Shown piece after piece: positions 6,515-14,961 of a stretch of DNA of 64,000 nucleotides; position 1 is the first letter of the stretch; every line of letters begins with the position of its first letter. Both the position numbers and the translations under genes were made by a program. Source of the stretch: Prevotella sp. (GTDB lineage Bacteria; Bacteroidota; Bacteroidia; Bacteroidales; Bacteroidaceae); assembly GCA_017467565.1 (NCBI GenBank), contig JAFUSV010000131.1, positions 39,212-103,211 on the forward strand, given 5' to 3'. The notes below the pieces were generated by a model, which saw nothing but the letters and a program-made list of their open reading frames with translations, was not told where the DNA came from and did no database searches.

Positions 6515-9442
6515 ATGAAAAGAAAACTATCTCTTTTGTTTGGCGCGGTATTGGTCGCCACGGGCTTGAATGCGCAGGGAACATGGAATGCTCCTGCTGT
6601 GCCAGGTGCAGATTTGTCATCATTGGATGGCAACACGAACTATTATCTTTACAATGTAGGTTCTGACGCTTTTGTAACTTACGGAATGGCATGGAATACG
6701 AATGCTATTGCCAGACGTTTGAGTGCTGGTGACCAAGCAGAATCGTCTATTCATGCGATGACGGCTACAAACCCCTCTACGGGAACTGTCAGGATGCATC
6801 TGAATGACGTCACATCTGGTCGTGGCATCGGTACTAATCAAGGCAACTGTGATGTCTGGGTTGATTTCCAAAATAATTATGACTGGACTTATTCTGTTTC
6901 AGACAATGTTGCGGGGGCGTATACTCTCACCATGGGAGGCAATAAATTGGATGTCTCTTGGGCTTATGGAGGACATTTGACGACTCAAGGCGGTCAGAGT
7001 TTTTATGACTGGGCACTTATTCCAGTGACAAGTATTACAGACGGCAGCTATGCCAAATACAAAGAGCGTAAACAAATGTACGCAGTCTATCAGGCACTTG
7101 TAGCTGCTGATGTCGTATCCTCTTATACAACAGAGCTTGAAACAGCTAATAGTGTTTATGTAAGCAGTGAAGCTACAGTTGCGGAGTTGCGCAGTGCGAC
7201 TCGTACGCTTATCAATGCTGCAGCCGAGGACATAGCGTCTGCCATCAATGGAAATTCTCTTTTTGACGATGCCGACATGTGGGGTAATCAGGCAATAACC
7301 ACATGGACCGCAACTGATCCATCGAATAGCACTGGTGGCGAATATGAGACATACAATGTGCATTATGACTTTAATCAGACACACGAAGTACCTAATGGGT
7401 CATATAAGATTGTTTTTCATTCTCTGTTTCGTAATGATGGCGGTGGGACAGCTCCACGAATTATCGTAACGGACGGCGAGCTTGACGCTGGCGGAACAAC
7501 GGCATCTGCAAATGTGCCTTTGTTTACTTCAATAAGTTGTGAACCGAATGTTGATAATAATAGTGGAGGTGCCATTACTGGAACGGATAAAAAGACTGGT
7601 TATTATAGCGATTGGAAACAAGTAGATGGTGTCTGGATTCCAAATGGCCGTCGTTCATCAGCCGATGCCCTGGCACATACAAATGCAGTTGCGTCAGTTG
7701 ATAACTTCAAGATTACGACTGGCAAGATGAACATAAGACTTATCATAGACCAAGATAACCAATGGGTAAACTTTCAGGGCTTTGATATCATCTTCTATGG
7801 TTCTACGACTGGTAAACTTTATCGTGATTTGATGGCTCTGTTAGCTATTAGTACTGAATATTCATCAAAAACTATGGGGGCAACTGAGGCAGCTGCCATC
7901 ACTCGTGTGCTTGAGGCATATGCAAGCTATACAAAGAGTAATAGTGAGGAAGAATTGGAGGCAGCTATCGAAGATGTAACAGCTGTTAATGCAGCTGCAG
8001 AAATCAGTATAGGTGTTTATTCTCATACAGCAACTATCACAGATAATAATGGTGACATAACCTCACTCATCAATGGCACCTTCGACAGCAATACTGATGG
8101 TTGGGAAGGCGGAGCCCACGTTACGGATTTAGCTCGTAGCTGGCGTAGTGGCAGTGACAAAAACTCGTTCTACGAGCGTAAGACTGCCGGTGCCATGACA
8201 TACACCCTCACTAATATGCCTGCCGGCACATACAAGGTGGTGGCTGCCTGGCGCAGCATCGCAGGTGGCACTATGACTCCTGCCATCGCTGGAACCAGCG
8301 GAACTACAGTGACAGGTGTTGGCGACACTCAGGCAGCAAGTAGCGAAATCAACATGAATGGTGTACAGATGCCTTATAGTGCTCTTGGTGGTTTCACCAC
8401 TAATGCTAATGGACACAATTGGCAGTGGATTACAGCTACTGGAACATTGGATTCAAATGGTGACTTGGTGATAAGCTTTACCACGGCAGGAACTGCCGGA
8501 TGGAATGCCATCGACGATGTTCACCTCTACTGCACCGAGCTTGCTGGAACAAACTACACGAAGACCTTGCCGACTATTTCTGGCAATACTGACCTCAGCA
8601 GTTATGCTGGCGACAATGTTGTAACATGTGACATCGTTATAAGTAATCCCAATGCCATGATGTATTCCGGCAATGGATATAATATCGTCACAGCCGCTGG
8701 AACAAGTCTCAACAACTTCTTATATAAGAAGAGTGGAAATGGCGGTGCCTATGTTGCTGAAAACGTGGTTCTCTATGATGGTTACGAATATGAAGGAACT
8801 CCTACTAACACCAAAGGAATCTTTTTCAACGATGCAAGACTCTATCGTGATATTCCTGCTAATACATGGTGTACTTTAGTCGTTCCGTTCTGGCCAAAAG
8901 ACACCAGATTGACCAGAATGTATCCTTCAGAATTGTCTGACGACGGTGTGTTAACTTTTAGCACGGCAACAAATTCTACATGGGGATATAATGACAAGCC
9001 AATGCTTGTGAAATGCAGCGAAGCAACCAAATATATTACGGGCGTTCGCGGTGGCAGTGGTGCCGGAGGTGCAGGTACAGCCACAGGCGACCTGACCTCT
9101 GGTTCAGGTGCACCTATGATTGGTGTGTATGCCAGTGGCAATGTGCCCCAATCGACTGACGAAACGAAGTACTATGTGGTGGGTTCTGACAATAATCTCC
9201 ATAAGGTGACTGGCTCAGAGGTGACGATAGCTCCCTTCCGTGCCTATATCTCACTGACAGGATCAAGCGAGGCCCGCAGCGTCATCAGTATGGACTTTGG
9301 CGACGAGACGACGGCAGTCGAGACTATTGAGAATGGTCAGCAGGTTCAGTACAATGCTGTCTACAACCTAAATGGTCAGCGTGTCAACGAACCCAGTAGG
9401 GGCCTGTACATCGTGAATGGTAAAAAAGTATTCATCAAATAA
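6515..9442 (+). CDS. Large secreted surface protein with trefoil-like and jelly-roll-like modules and C-terminal YNLNGQRV motif
   Basis: 975-residue exported protein of unknown function. Signal peptide of about 20 residues (MKRKLSLLFGAVLVATGLNAQ). The first module contains the YYLYNVGSDAF...WNTNA pattern also seen in the 28606 protein. The middle has a helical stretch (about 430-500) and a jelly-roll-like segment (about 510-690, INGTFDSNTDGWEGG) of the kind found in carbohydrate-binding modules. The last 30 residues form the motif YNLNGQRV...GLYIVNGKKV. The gene is A+T-richer than its neighbours. A strong ribosome-binding site 7 bp past its stop leads into a 55-residue gene, so the two are probably co-expressed. 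An upstream structured RNA may control it. Confidence 0.85.
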   Translation: MKRKLSLLFGAVLVATGLNAQGTWNAPAVPGADLSSLDGNTNYYLYNVGSDAFVTYGMAWNTNAIARRLSAGDQAESSIHAMTATNPSTGTVRMHLNDVTSGRGIGTNQGNCDVWVDFQNNYDWTYSVSDNVAGAYTLTMGGNKLDVSWAYGGHLTTQGGQSFYDWALIPVTSITDGSYAKYKERKQMYAVYQALVAADVVSSYTTELETANSVYVSSEATVAELRSATRTLINAAAEDIASAINGNSLFDDADMWGNQAITTWTATDPSNSTGGEYETYNVHYDFNQTHEVPNGSYKIVFHSLFRNDGGGTAPRIIVTDGELDAGGTTASANVPLFTSISCEPNVDNNSGGAITGTDKKTGYYSDWKQVDGVWIPNGRRSSADALAHTNAVASVDNFKITTGKMNIRLIIDQDNQWVNFQGFDIIFYGSTTGKLYRDLMALLAISTEYSSKTMGATEAAAITRVLEAYASYTKSNSEEELEAAIEDVTAVNAAAEISIGVYSHTATITDNNGDITSLINGTFDSNTDGWEGGAHVTDLARSWRSGSDKNSFYERKTAGAMTYTLTNMPAGTYKVVAAWRSIAGGTMTPAIAGTSGTTVTGVGDTQAASSEINMNGVQMPYSALGGFTTNANGHNWQWITATGTLDSNGDLVISFTTAGTAGWNAIDDVHLYCTELAGTNYTKTLPTISGNTDLSSYAGDNVVTCDIVISNPNAMMYSGNGYNIVTAAGTSLNNFLYKKSGNGGAYVAENVVLYDGYEYEGTPTNTKGIFFNDARLYRDIPANTWCTLVVPFWPKDTRLTRMYPSELSDDGVLTFSTATNSTWGYNDKPMLVKCSEATKYITGVRGGSGAGGAGTATGDLTSGSGAPMIGVYASGNVPQSTDETKYYVVGSDNNLHKVTGSEVTIAPFRAYISLTGSSEARSVISMDFGDETTAVETIENGQQVQYNAVYNLNGQRVNEPSRGLYIVNGKKVFIK

Positions 9443-9463
9443 AATAATAGGAGGAAACATGTT

Positions 9464-9631
9464 ATGAAAAAGAGATATCAGAGACCTACCGCAGAGGTTA
9501 TGAAAATAGAAACGACCTGCATCATTGCCACCAGTCTGACAGATACGGCAGGTGCCGACGGTTTGGGCAAAGGTGATGGCTGGACGCAAGGCGCAGCCAA
9601 TTCACGCGATGATGACTTCTGGGACGAATAG
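9464..9631 (+). CDS. Small protein, 55 aa, YxxP/IIATS type with acidic WDE tail
   Basis: Short gene preceded by AGGAGGAAAC, 21 bp after the large secreted protein. The sequence has a basic start (MKKRYQRP), an amphipathic stretch (EVMKIETTC), the motif IIATS at about residues 20-24, a Gly/Thr/Asp-rich middle and the tail SRDDDFWDE. The same plan (basic start, Y-x-x-P, V/I-x-x-x-E, two hydrophobics-x-x-S, variable polar remainder) appears in the small genes at 39818 and 43714. It has no hydrophobic signal core. It resembles a precursor or leader peptide, or a chaperone-like partner of the upstream exported protein; the function is unknown. Confidence 0.75.
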   Translation: MKKRYQRPTAEVMKIETTCIIATSLTDTAGADGLGKGDGWTQGAANSRDDDFWDE

Positions 9632-9652
9632 TTCCAAGAAACTTGCATATAT

Positions 9653-9692
9653 GGCGGTACGGCTTTCTCCGTGAGGACATGGGGCGTATGGC
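9653..9692 (+). other. Hairpin 1 containing TCCGTGAGGAC
   Basis: GGCnnTACG pairs with CGTAnnGCC around an internal loop, capped by TCC-GTGA-GGA with a GNRA tetraloop. The same cap and internal-loop bases recur 110 bp downstream in the terminator-like hairpin. Confidence 0.45.
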
Positions 9693-9759
9693 CTTTGCTG
9701 CTCCGTCAAGAGAACGGAACAAGATATTAATAAATTAGTTAAATTAACATTAAAATGAT

Positions 9760-9800
9760 GGTGGCGACTTATCCGTGAGGACGAGGCGCCGCCTTTTTTT
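9760..9800 (+). terminator. Hairpin 2 containing TCCGTGAGGAC, followed by T7
   Basis: GGTGGCG pairs with CGCCGCC (one G-U), with an inner TCC-GTGA-GGA cap, then seven T. It probably ends the 6515/9464 transcript. The conserved inner cap shared with hairpin 1 suggests more than termination. Confidence 0.65.
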
Positions 9801-9891
9801 GCATCTGTCATATCTTTCGATTACCTGTTCCTCAAAATAAGACATGGAGGCTGCATAATTTAAGTTGACTGATAAAATGGGGAAATGAGAA

Positions 9892-10190
9892 AAAAGTGTC
9901 ACTTTTGCGCTTAACATGCTGGCACATAGACGATTAGTATAGGTGACGCTTTTTCAGAAAGTGTCACTAAGTGTCACTCTGGTAAAACAAGTTGTTTTAC
10001 CTTGGAAAAGCACTTCTTCTCTTAGCTGTAAAACGCGGATTCACATGTAAAACAAGTTGTTTTACTTTCTGGAGTACATACTTAGTACACGTTTCTGACT
10101 AAAAAAGTGATGAAAAGTGACACTTTAAAAAGAAGTGTCACCTGTCTCAAACCCTTTGTGTATGGGCGTTTCAGACGAAAAGTGACACTT
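9892..10190 (+). repeat. Intergenic array of AAAGTGwCACTTT and GTAAAACAAGTTGTTTTAC palindromes
   Basis: Two copies of the perfect 19-bp palindrome GTAAAACAAGTTGTTTTAC (9982-10000 and 10047-10065) plus a half-site near 10028. They are interspersed with at least five copies of (A)AAGTG[T/A]CAC(TT), at 9892, 9959/9969, 10114, 10132 and 10178. No convincing ORF lies in 9632-10407. Confidence 0.85.
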
Positions 10191-10282
10191 CTGCGTTTTT
10201 TTATGATTTTATTTGATTGTAGTGTTGTAATAAAAATCTACCATACAACAGTATTTTAGGGTAAGACATTGAAGGGTGGAGG

Positions 10283-10361
10283 GTGGAGGGTGAAGTGAGA
10301 ATAGAATTGAAGCACCAATAGTGCATTCAGAACTGACCTCACTCCTCACTTCACACTCCAC
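10283..10361. terminator. Inverted simple repeats between convergent transcripts
   Basis: 10283-10299 and 10345-10361 are 17-base arms complementary except at one position (GTGGAGGGTGAAGTGAG type). They are built from GTGGAGG / CACTTCACACTC tandem units that extend over 10270-10375. The position between rightward and leftward genes fits a two-way terminator. Confidence 0.5.
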
Positions 10362-10407
10362 ACTTCACACTTCACGAAAAAGGGGGGGCTGCTTCAGTTT
10401 CTACAAT

Positions 10408-11658
10408 TCAAAAAGAAACTTTCGCGCTGTGACTGCCCGACTTGCCCGACACGCGGATGATGTACATGCCGTGCGTGGCAATGCCGAAGTCGACGATGAC
10501 GGTGTGGCGACCGAAACCCTGCTGCAGGGCGACGCCACCAGCGGTGAGCAGCTGCCAGCTGAACGACTCGCCCTCGGGACCCTCTATGCGGTACATGCCG
10601 GGGGTCTGGGTGGGCATGACGAGATAGCTGTCATCGGCCGTGGCGTTCACGTCGGTGATGCCAGCCTCGGCACCAAACAGCGGGGCTGCAGCCTCGGTGG
10701 AGGGGCGCATGCCCTGAATGGTGGGCCATCCGCCTGTGCCCCAGTTGATGCGGTCAAGATAAGTGACGCGACCAGCATCGATATTGTCGGCCTGGAATCC
10801 GTGGTAGAGCACCCAGGTCTGGCCGGCATCGTCCTCTACAAACTCTGAGCAGTGGCCGGGGCCGTAGACGGCTCCGCTCTTGTTGAGCAGCGGCGAGAAG
10901 TTGTCGCCGACGGCCGTGCGTCCGTTGCGGTCGACGTAGGGTCCGAAGAGGTTGCGCGAACGGGTCATCACCAGTCGGTAGGTGCTGTTAGCCCCCTCGC
11001 AGCACGAGCCAGCGGAACCTATGAGATAGTACCAGCCGTCGTGCTTGACAATCATGGTGGCCTCGATGAGTCCACCCGCTATCTTCGTCGGCGTAGCACC
11101 CTCCTTGAGCGAGAGCCCGTCGTCGCTGAGCTCTATGCCGTAGATGTCGTGGAAGGAGCCGAAGAAAAGGTACTTCTTGCCGTCGTCCTCGATGAAGAAG
11201 GGGTCGATGCAGTTCTCTATGCTTATCTCGCTGCTGAGGAACAGCTTGTGGGCATTCTTGAAGCTGCCGTTGGGACGGTCGCTGACGGCTACGCCGATGC
11301 CGTTCTCCCAGGTCTTGCCCCACTCGGACTTAGAGTAGTAGAGCACGTAGTGGCCGTCGAAGTAGTTGATGTCGGGGGCCCAGATAGCGCCGTTGGGTAC
11401 CATGTCCATGGGACGGGTGGCATCGGTGAAGGCCGTGCCGGCATAGCGCCAGGTGACGAGGTCCTTGGAGCGGTAGATGGGCACGTTGTGGGTGTCCTCG
11501 GTGGCATAGAGGTAGAAGTAGCCGTCCTTGGCCTTGATAACCGTGGGGTCGGGCAGCGAGCGGTTAATAACAGGATTACTGTACGTCGTCTGAGCGACGA
11601 CGTTAGATGTAAAAATGTAAAAATGTAAAAATGCAAAAATGGTCAGTATTCTCTTCAT
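10408..11658 (-). CDS. Glycoside hydrolase family 43 protein (arabinosidase/xylosidase-like)
   Basis: Exported five-bladed propeller hydrolase of 416 residues, last gene of the susCDE operon. The GH43 triad is visible: general base D37 (SLPDPTVIKAKDG), pKa-modulating D152 (NCIDPFFIEDDGKKY) and general acid E199 (GGLIEATMIV). In the family it cleaves alpha-L-arabinofuranosyl or beta-xylosyl linkages; the substrate cannot be read from sequence. The start chosen is MKRIL at 11658. A longer frame to 11748 only translates intergenic minisatellite (ISPICPMSP...). The signal-peptide core FAFLHFYIFTS is itself encoded by a TTTTTACAT simple repeat. The C-terminal 60 residues form a beta-rich tail ending GMYIIRVSG...KVSF, which resembles a T9SS-type domain. 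Confidence 0.92.
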   Translation of the reverse strand: MKRILTIFAFLHFYIFTSNVVAQTTYSNPVINRSLPDPTVIKAKDGYFYLYATEDTHNVPIYRSKDLVTWRYAGTAFTDATRPMDMVPNGAIWAPDINYFDGHYVLYYSKSEWGKTWENGIGVAVSDRPNGSFKNAHKLFLSSEISIENCIDPFFIEDDGKKYLFFGSFHDIYGIELSDDGLSLKEGATPTKIAGGLIEATMIVKHDGWYYLIGSAGSCCEGANSTYRLVMTRSRNLFGPYVDRNGRTAVGDNFSPLLNKSGAVYGPGHCSEFVEDDAGQTWVLYHGFQADNIDAGRVTYLDRINWGTGGWPTIQGMRPSTEAAAPLFGAEAGITDVNATADDSYLVMPTQTPGMYRIEGPEGESFSWQLLTAGGVALQQGFGRHTVIVDFGIATHGMYIIRVSGKSGSHSAKVSF

Positions 11659-11755
11659 GGGGCAAATAGGGCTTATGGGGCAAATAGGGCCAATGGGACT
11701 AATGGGGCTCATGGGGCAAATAGGGCTAATACGCCCTATAAGCCCCATGAGCTAT
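11604..11755 (-). repeat. Two adjoining simple repeats in the GH43 leader and signal peptide
   Basis: 11604-11641 is an ATGTAAAA-type repeat that encodes the GH43 signal peptide on the minus strand. 11655-11755 is about eleven units of the 9-bp CCCATnnG minisatellite, which fill the 107-bp gap between susE and GH43. Confidence 0.9.
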
Positions 11756-11765
11756 TATACGAGTA

Positions 11766-12926
11766 TTACTCAAATTCCAAGTGCAGGTCGTCGGCCAGCA
11801 GGTAGAGCTTGATGGTGTGCACACCCTTGGCCGATTCGGGCACCAGCCACTTGTTGTCGTCGCCGCCCTGATTGCGCGGACCGTCGACGGCTGTGTTCTG
11901 AGTAGGATCGGTGTTGTTGGCGGGTGCAAAGAAGAACTTGCCGCCGTAGTCGGTCTCCAGTCCTATCTTGAAGGTGCCCTCGGTGCCGTCGTGCGGTGGG
12001 AAGAACTCGCCCGTCCAGGCATAGACCCAAGGCTCGCGCAGGCCGCCTACCATCTGGAACATGCCCTGCGAGTTGTTGGGATTCCAACCTACGGAGCAGC
12101 CGTCGCCTACTATCCACATGTGTCCGGGCATGGGCAGCTGCACTATCTGTACCAGACGGCAGTCGTTGTACTCCGTGTTGGTATCGACGATGACGGTGTA
12201 TTCGCCCAGCACGTCGGTCGTGAACTCGGTGTATTCGCCCTCGGTGACGTACTCCATCTTCTGGCCGTCGCCCGAGCTGAGCATACCGTAGACAGGATAA
12301 GGCTCATCGGGGTTGGAGGTGAAGTGGAAGGTGCAGGGTGCCACGTTGAACGTCACCTCGTAGATACCCGTACCCAGCTGGCGCTGTTCCAGCGTCTCGG
12401 TGAACACGTTGCCACCCTCGTCGGTCATCACCATGTAGAGGTACTGAGGATACTTCTCGTAGCCGGTCATCGTAAACTCGACGGTAGAAACCTCAGGCTT
12501 GACGTAGCGCGTCTCGTTGCTGACGACGCTGAGCACTTGGGCTGTGACCTTGATAGCCTCGCCAGGCAGTGCCCAGCGGGCCATCATCGAGTTGAGCTGG
12601 TCGTGGGTCAGCTGCAGCTGTGTCTCCTCGGTCTCGATGTAATCGCTCTTCAGGTCCTTGGTAGCCGAGGGGTAGAGGCATACCTTGTAGGTCACCTTGT
12701 CGTCGGCCGAGATGGGGCTGGTGGCCTTGTCCCAGGTCAGGGTGACGGCCACATCGTTGGCTATACCCTTGTTCAGGATGATAGACTCTACAGAGCTCTT
12801 GACGTGCATCTCATCGGGATAGGACGGCAGTTCGAAGTACTCGGGGTCTTTATTGCAGGAGGTCAGGGCCGCAGCCACGGCACACACCATGAGTCCTGCA
12901 CGCAGAATATGATTGAATGTTTTCAT
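11766..12926 (-). CDS. SusE-like outer-membrane lipoprotein
   Basis: 386-residue surface glycan-binding lipoprotein. A lipobox (LTSC, Cys about 24) follows a short hydrophobic segment. The N-terminal Ig-like SusE domain begins ESIILNKGIANDVAVTLTW, and the C-terminal part has SusE/F-type binding domains (GHMWIVGDGCSVGWNPNN, then KFFFAPANN). In PULs these proteins hold glycan at the cell surface next to SusCD. The gene follows susD by 25 bp and precedes GH43, so it is the third gene of a leftward operon. Family assignment is good; the ligand is unknown. Confidence 0.88.
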   Translation of the reverse strand: MKTFNHILRAGLMVCAVAAALTSCNKDPEYFELPSYPDEMHVKSSVESIILNKGIANDVAVTLTWDKATSPISADDKVTYKVCLYPSATKDLKSDYIETEETQLQLTHDQLNSMMARWALPGEAIKVTAQVLSVVSNETRYVKPEVSTVEFTMTGYEKYPQYLYMVMTDEGGNVFTETLEQRQLGTGIYEVTFNVAPCTFHFTSNPDEPYPVYGMLSSGDGQKMEYVTEGEYTEFTTDVLGEYTVIVDTNTEYNDCRLVQIVQLPMPGHMWIVGDGCSVGWNPNNSQGMFQMVGGLREPWVYAWTGEFFPPHDGTEGTFKIGLETDYGGKFFFAPANNTDPTQNTAVDGPRNQGGDDNKWLVPESAKGVHTIKLYLLADDLHLEFE

Positions 12927-12951
12927 AACGCTGTATTGTTTTTTTTGATGG

Positions 12952-14919
12952 TTACTCTTCTGTCGGTGTCTCCTCTTCCTCTATGACGGCACCCTTCTTG
13001 GGATCGGGCCAGAACGGGGCTTCGTTCAGGTTGGGGTTCTTCTCGTACTCGTCGATGTAGATAGGCATCCAGTAGTACTGGCGCTTCCAGATGCGGGTGT
13101 CAAAGACGGTGCGCTTGTAGAAGTCGGCAGCGGTCGTGGCCTGGAAATTCATGCCGTAGCAGTCGCCACACATCTCGGGCAGACTCTCGGCCTGCATCCA
13201 GCGGCGTATGTCGTACCAGCGGTTATTCTCGCAGCACAGCTCCACACGGCGCTCGGCACGTACCACGCGGCGCACTTCGGCCTGTGTGTTGTCAATATGG
13301 ATGTAGTCGGGATCGTCGACAGCCACATCGTCGAAGGTGTACTGGCGCACACCGGCACGTTCGCGGATGCGGTTCAGGTAGATGAGAGCCTGGTCGCGCG
13401 ACGATGCGTTGTCATAGGCCTCGTTGACAGCCTCGGCATAGTCCAGATAGGTGAAGGCCAGACGGTAGGTGAAGCCCTGACGGTCGGTGATGGCACCTGT
13501 CAGATAGTTGTCGAGCACGTTCAGACCCTTGCGCACCAGGTAGCCGTTCTGGGGAGCATCGTGGGGTGACGATGACTGCACGTTGTCACGGTGGTTCTTC
13601 AGGAAGTCGTACTTACGGTTGCCCACAGCCAGCCATGAACCGTTGAACGACACGGCATTGTAGAAGCGAGGCTCGCGGTTGCAGTACATGTTGAAGACGC
13701 CCTTGGCCGTGATTTCGCCGGGGTTGCCCGTACCGTATGGCCACACGGTCTCGTCAGCGCGGTTGTCGATGACGGTGGACATGCCCTCCTCAGAGTAGCC
13801 CGAGTTGGGATCGCTGATAGGCAGACCGTTGCGGGTGAAGAAGGCATCGACCAGTCCCTGGTAGACGCCCAGGCCGTTGCCACCGCCATACTCGCGTACG
13901 GAAGCTGTACGCAGGAAGGTGTCACGATAGCTGTTGCCCTTGGTCACGGGGAAGGTAATCTCGTGGTTACCCTCGCTCCACTTCTTGATGTGCACGTTGT
14001 AGGTAGACATGAAGGGGTCGATGTCGCCATTGGGACCTAACTCGGTGTAGAGGGCGTAGCCGGCACTTTCGGCCTCGTCAATGACGAGCTTGCAGGCCTC
14101 GGCAGCCTTGATCCACTTGTTGTGGTCGTAGGTGGGGTTGAAGATCTGCTCGCCCTGGTTGTTCACATAGTCGGTGTACCAGGGGTTGCCGTTCACCAGC
14201 GGACTGGCGGCAAAGAGCAGCATGCGCGAACGTACGGTCAGTGCCATGATACGGTTGACGCGGCCATACTTCGAGGGGTCGTCGTAGACGGCGGGCAGAG
14301 CCATGGCGGCGTCGTACATCTGCTTGTCGCAGTAGTTGACCACGTCGTCGAACTTCGACTGACCTACCATCAGCTCTGAGAGCGTGAAGTCGGTAGGAGC
14401 GATATAGTCGGGCTTGAAGGGGATGCCGCCGTAGTTCTCGGCCAGCTGCCACCAGGCATAGGCTGTGAGGAACTTCACCTCGTTCTTCATGTTGTCGATT
14501 TCTGCCTGAGGCAGGTCGTGGTCGGGCATGGCCTTCACCATATTATTAAATATGTAGCCGTGACGGATGTAGCGCGGCATCATGTGCCACAGGTTACCAC
14601 CCCAGGTAGAGTTGATGGTCCACTGGCCGTGTATCTTGGGGATGACACCGCCCCAGTCCCACTGCTGCCAACGCACGGAAGCCGTGATATCGTCGGCAAA
14701 CACCTCGTAGCCGTCGGCCGTCAGTGCCCACTTGTCGGGATTGTGGATGATGTTATAGACGTAGCTGAGCCACGAGTAGACCTTATCACGGTTCTCGAAC
14801 ACCATCTCGGTAGTCAGCTCGGTATCGGGCTCCTTGTCCAGATAGTCGGAACAAGAGGTCGTGAGCGACGCAGCCATGAGTCCGGCTGCCATATATGTTG
14901 CAAATTTAATTGTTTTCAT
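12952..14919 (-). CDS. SusD/RagB-family outer-membrane glycan-binding lipoprotein
   Basis: 655-residue lid protein of a SusCD importer. Signal peptide II with lipobox TTSC (Cys about 23). The N-terminal SusD-like helical part contains TEMVFENRDKVYSWLSYVYN, and the C-terminal RagB/SusD domain has typical LNRIRERAGV and RAERRVELCCENNRWYDIRRW segments. The start is set at the ATG at 14919; an upstream in-frame TTG would only add three residues. The family binds oligosaccharides and closes the SusC barrel. It lies 42 bp after susC and is surely co-transcribed. Confidence 0.96.
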   Translation of the reverse strand: MKTIKFATYMAAGLMAASLTTSCSDYLDKEPDTELTTEMVFENRDKVYSWLSYVYNIIHNPDKWALTADGYEVFADDITASVRWQQWDWGGVIPKIHGQWTINSTWGGNLWHMMPRYIRHGYIFNNMVKAMPDHDLPQAEIDNMKNEVKFLTAYAWWQLAENYGGIPFKPDYIAPTDFTLSELMVGQSKFDDVVNYCDKQMYDAAMALPAVYDDPSKYGRVNRIMALTVRSRMLLFAASPLVNGNPWYTDYVNNQGEQIFNPTYDHNKWIKAAEACKLVIDEAESAGYALYTELGPNGDIDPFMSTYNVHIKKWSEGNHEITFPVTKGNSYRDTFLRTASVREYGGGNGLGVYQGLVDAFFTRNGLPISDPNSGYSEEGMSTVIDNRADETVWPYGTGNPGEITAKGVFNMYCNREPRFYNAVSFNGSWLAVGNRKYDFLKNHRDNVQSSSPHDAPQNGYLVRKGLNVLDNYLTGAITDRQGFTYRLAFTYLDYAEAVNEAYDNASSRDQALIYLNRIRERAGVRQYTFDDVAVDDPDYIHIDNTQAEVRRVVRAERRVELCCENNRWYDIRRWMQAESLPEMCGDCYGMNFQATTAADFYKRTVFDTRIWKRQYYWMPIYIDEYEKNPNLNEAPFWPDPKKGAVIEEEETPTEE

Positions 14920-14924
14920 AATCT

Positions 14925-14958
14925 TCAATTATCAATTATCAATTACCAATTATCAATT
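14925..14958. repeat. AATTATCA simple repeat between susC and susD
   Basis: Four imperfect 9-10-bp units (AATTATCAATT) fill the susC-susD gap, another instance of simple repeats at gene borders in this window. Confidence 0.8.
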
Positions 14959-14961
14959 AAC

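Noticed and set aside
9653-9800. Hammerhead ribozyme
   Set aside because: The TCCGTGAGGAC part resembles a common hammerhead stem II, but the required CUGANGA and GAAA core segments are missing in both hairpins.
11659-11748. Longer GH43 start giving an N-terminus of ISPICPMSP repeats
   Set aside because: These codons only translate the intergenic minisatellite, and a proper signal peptide begins at 11658.
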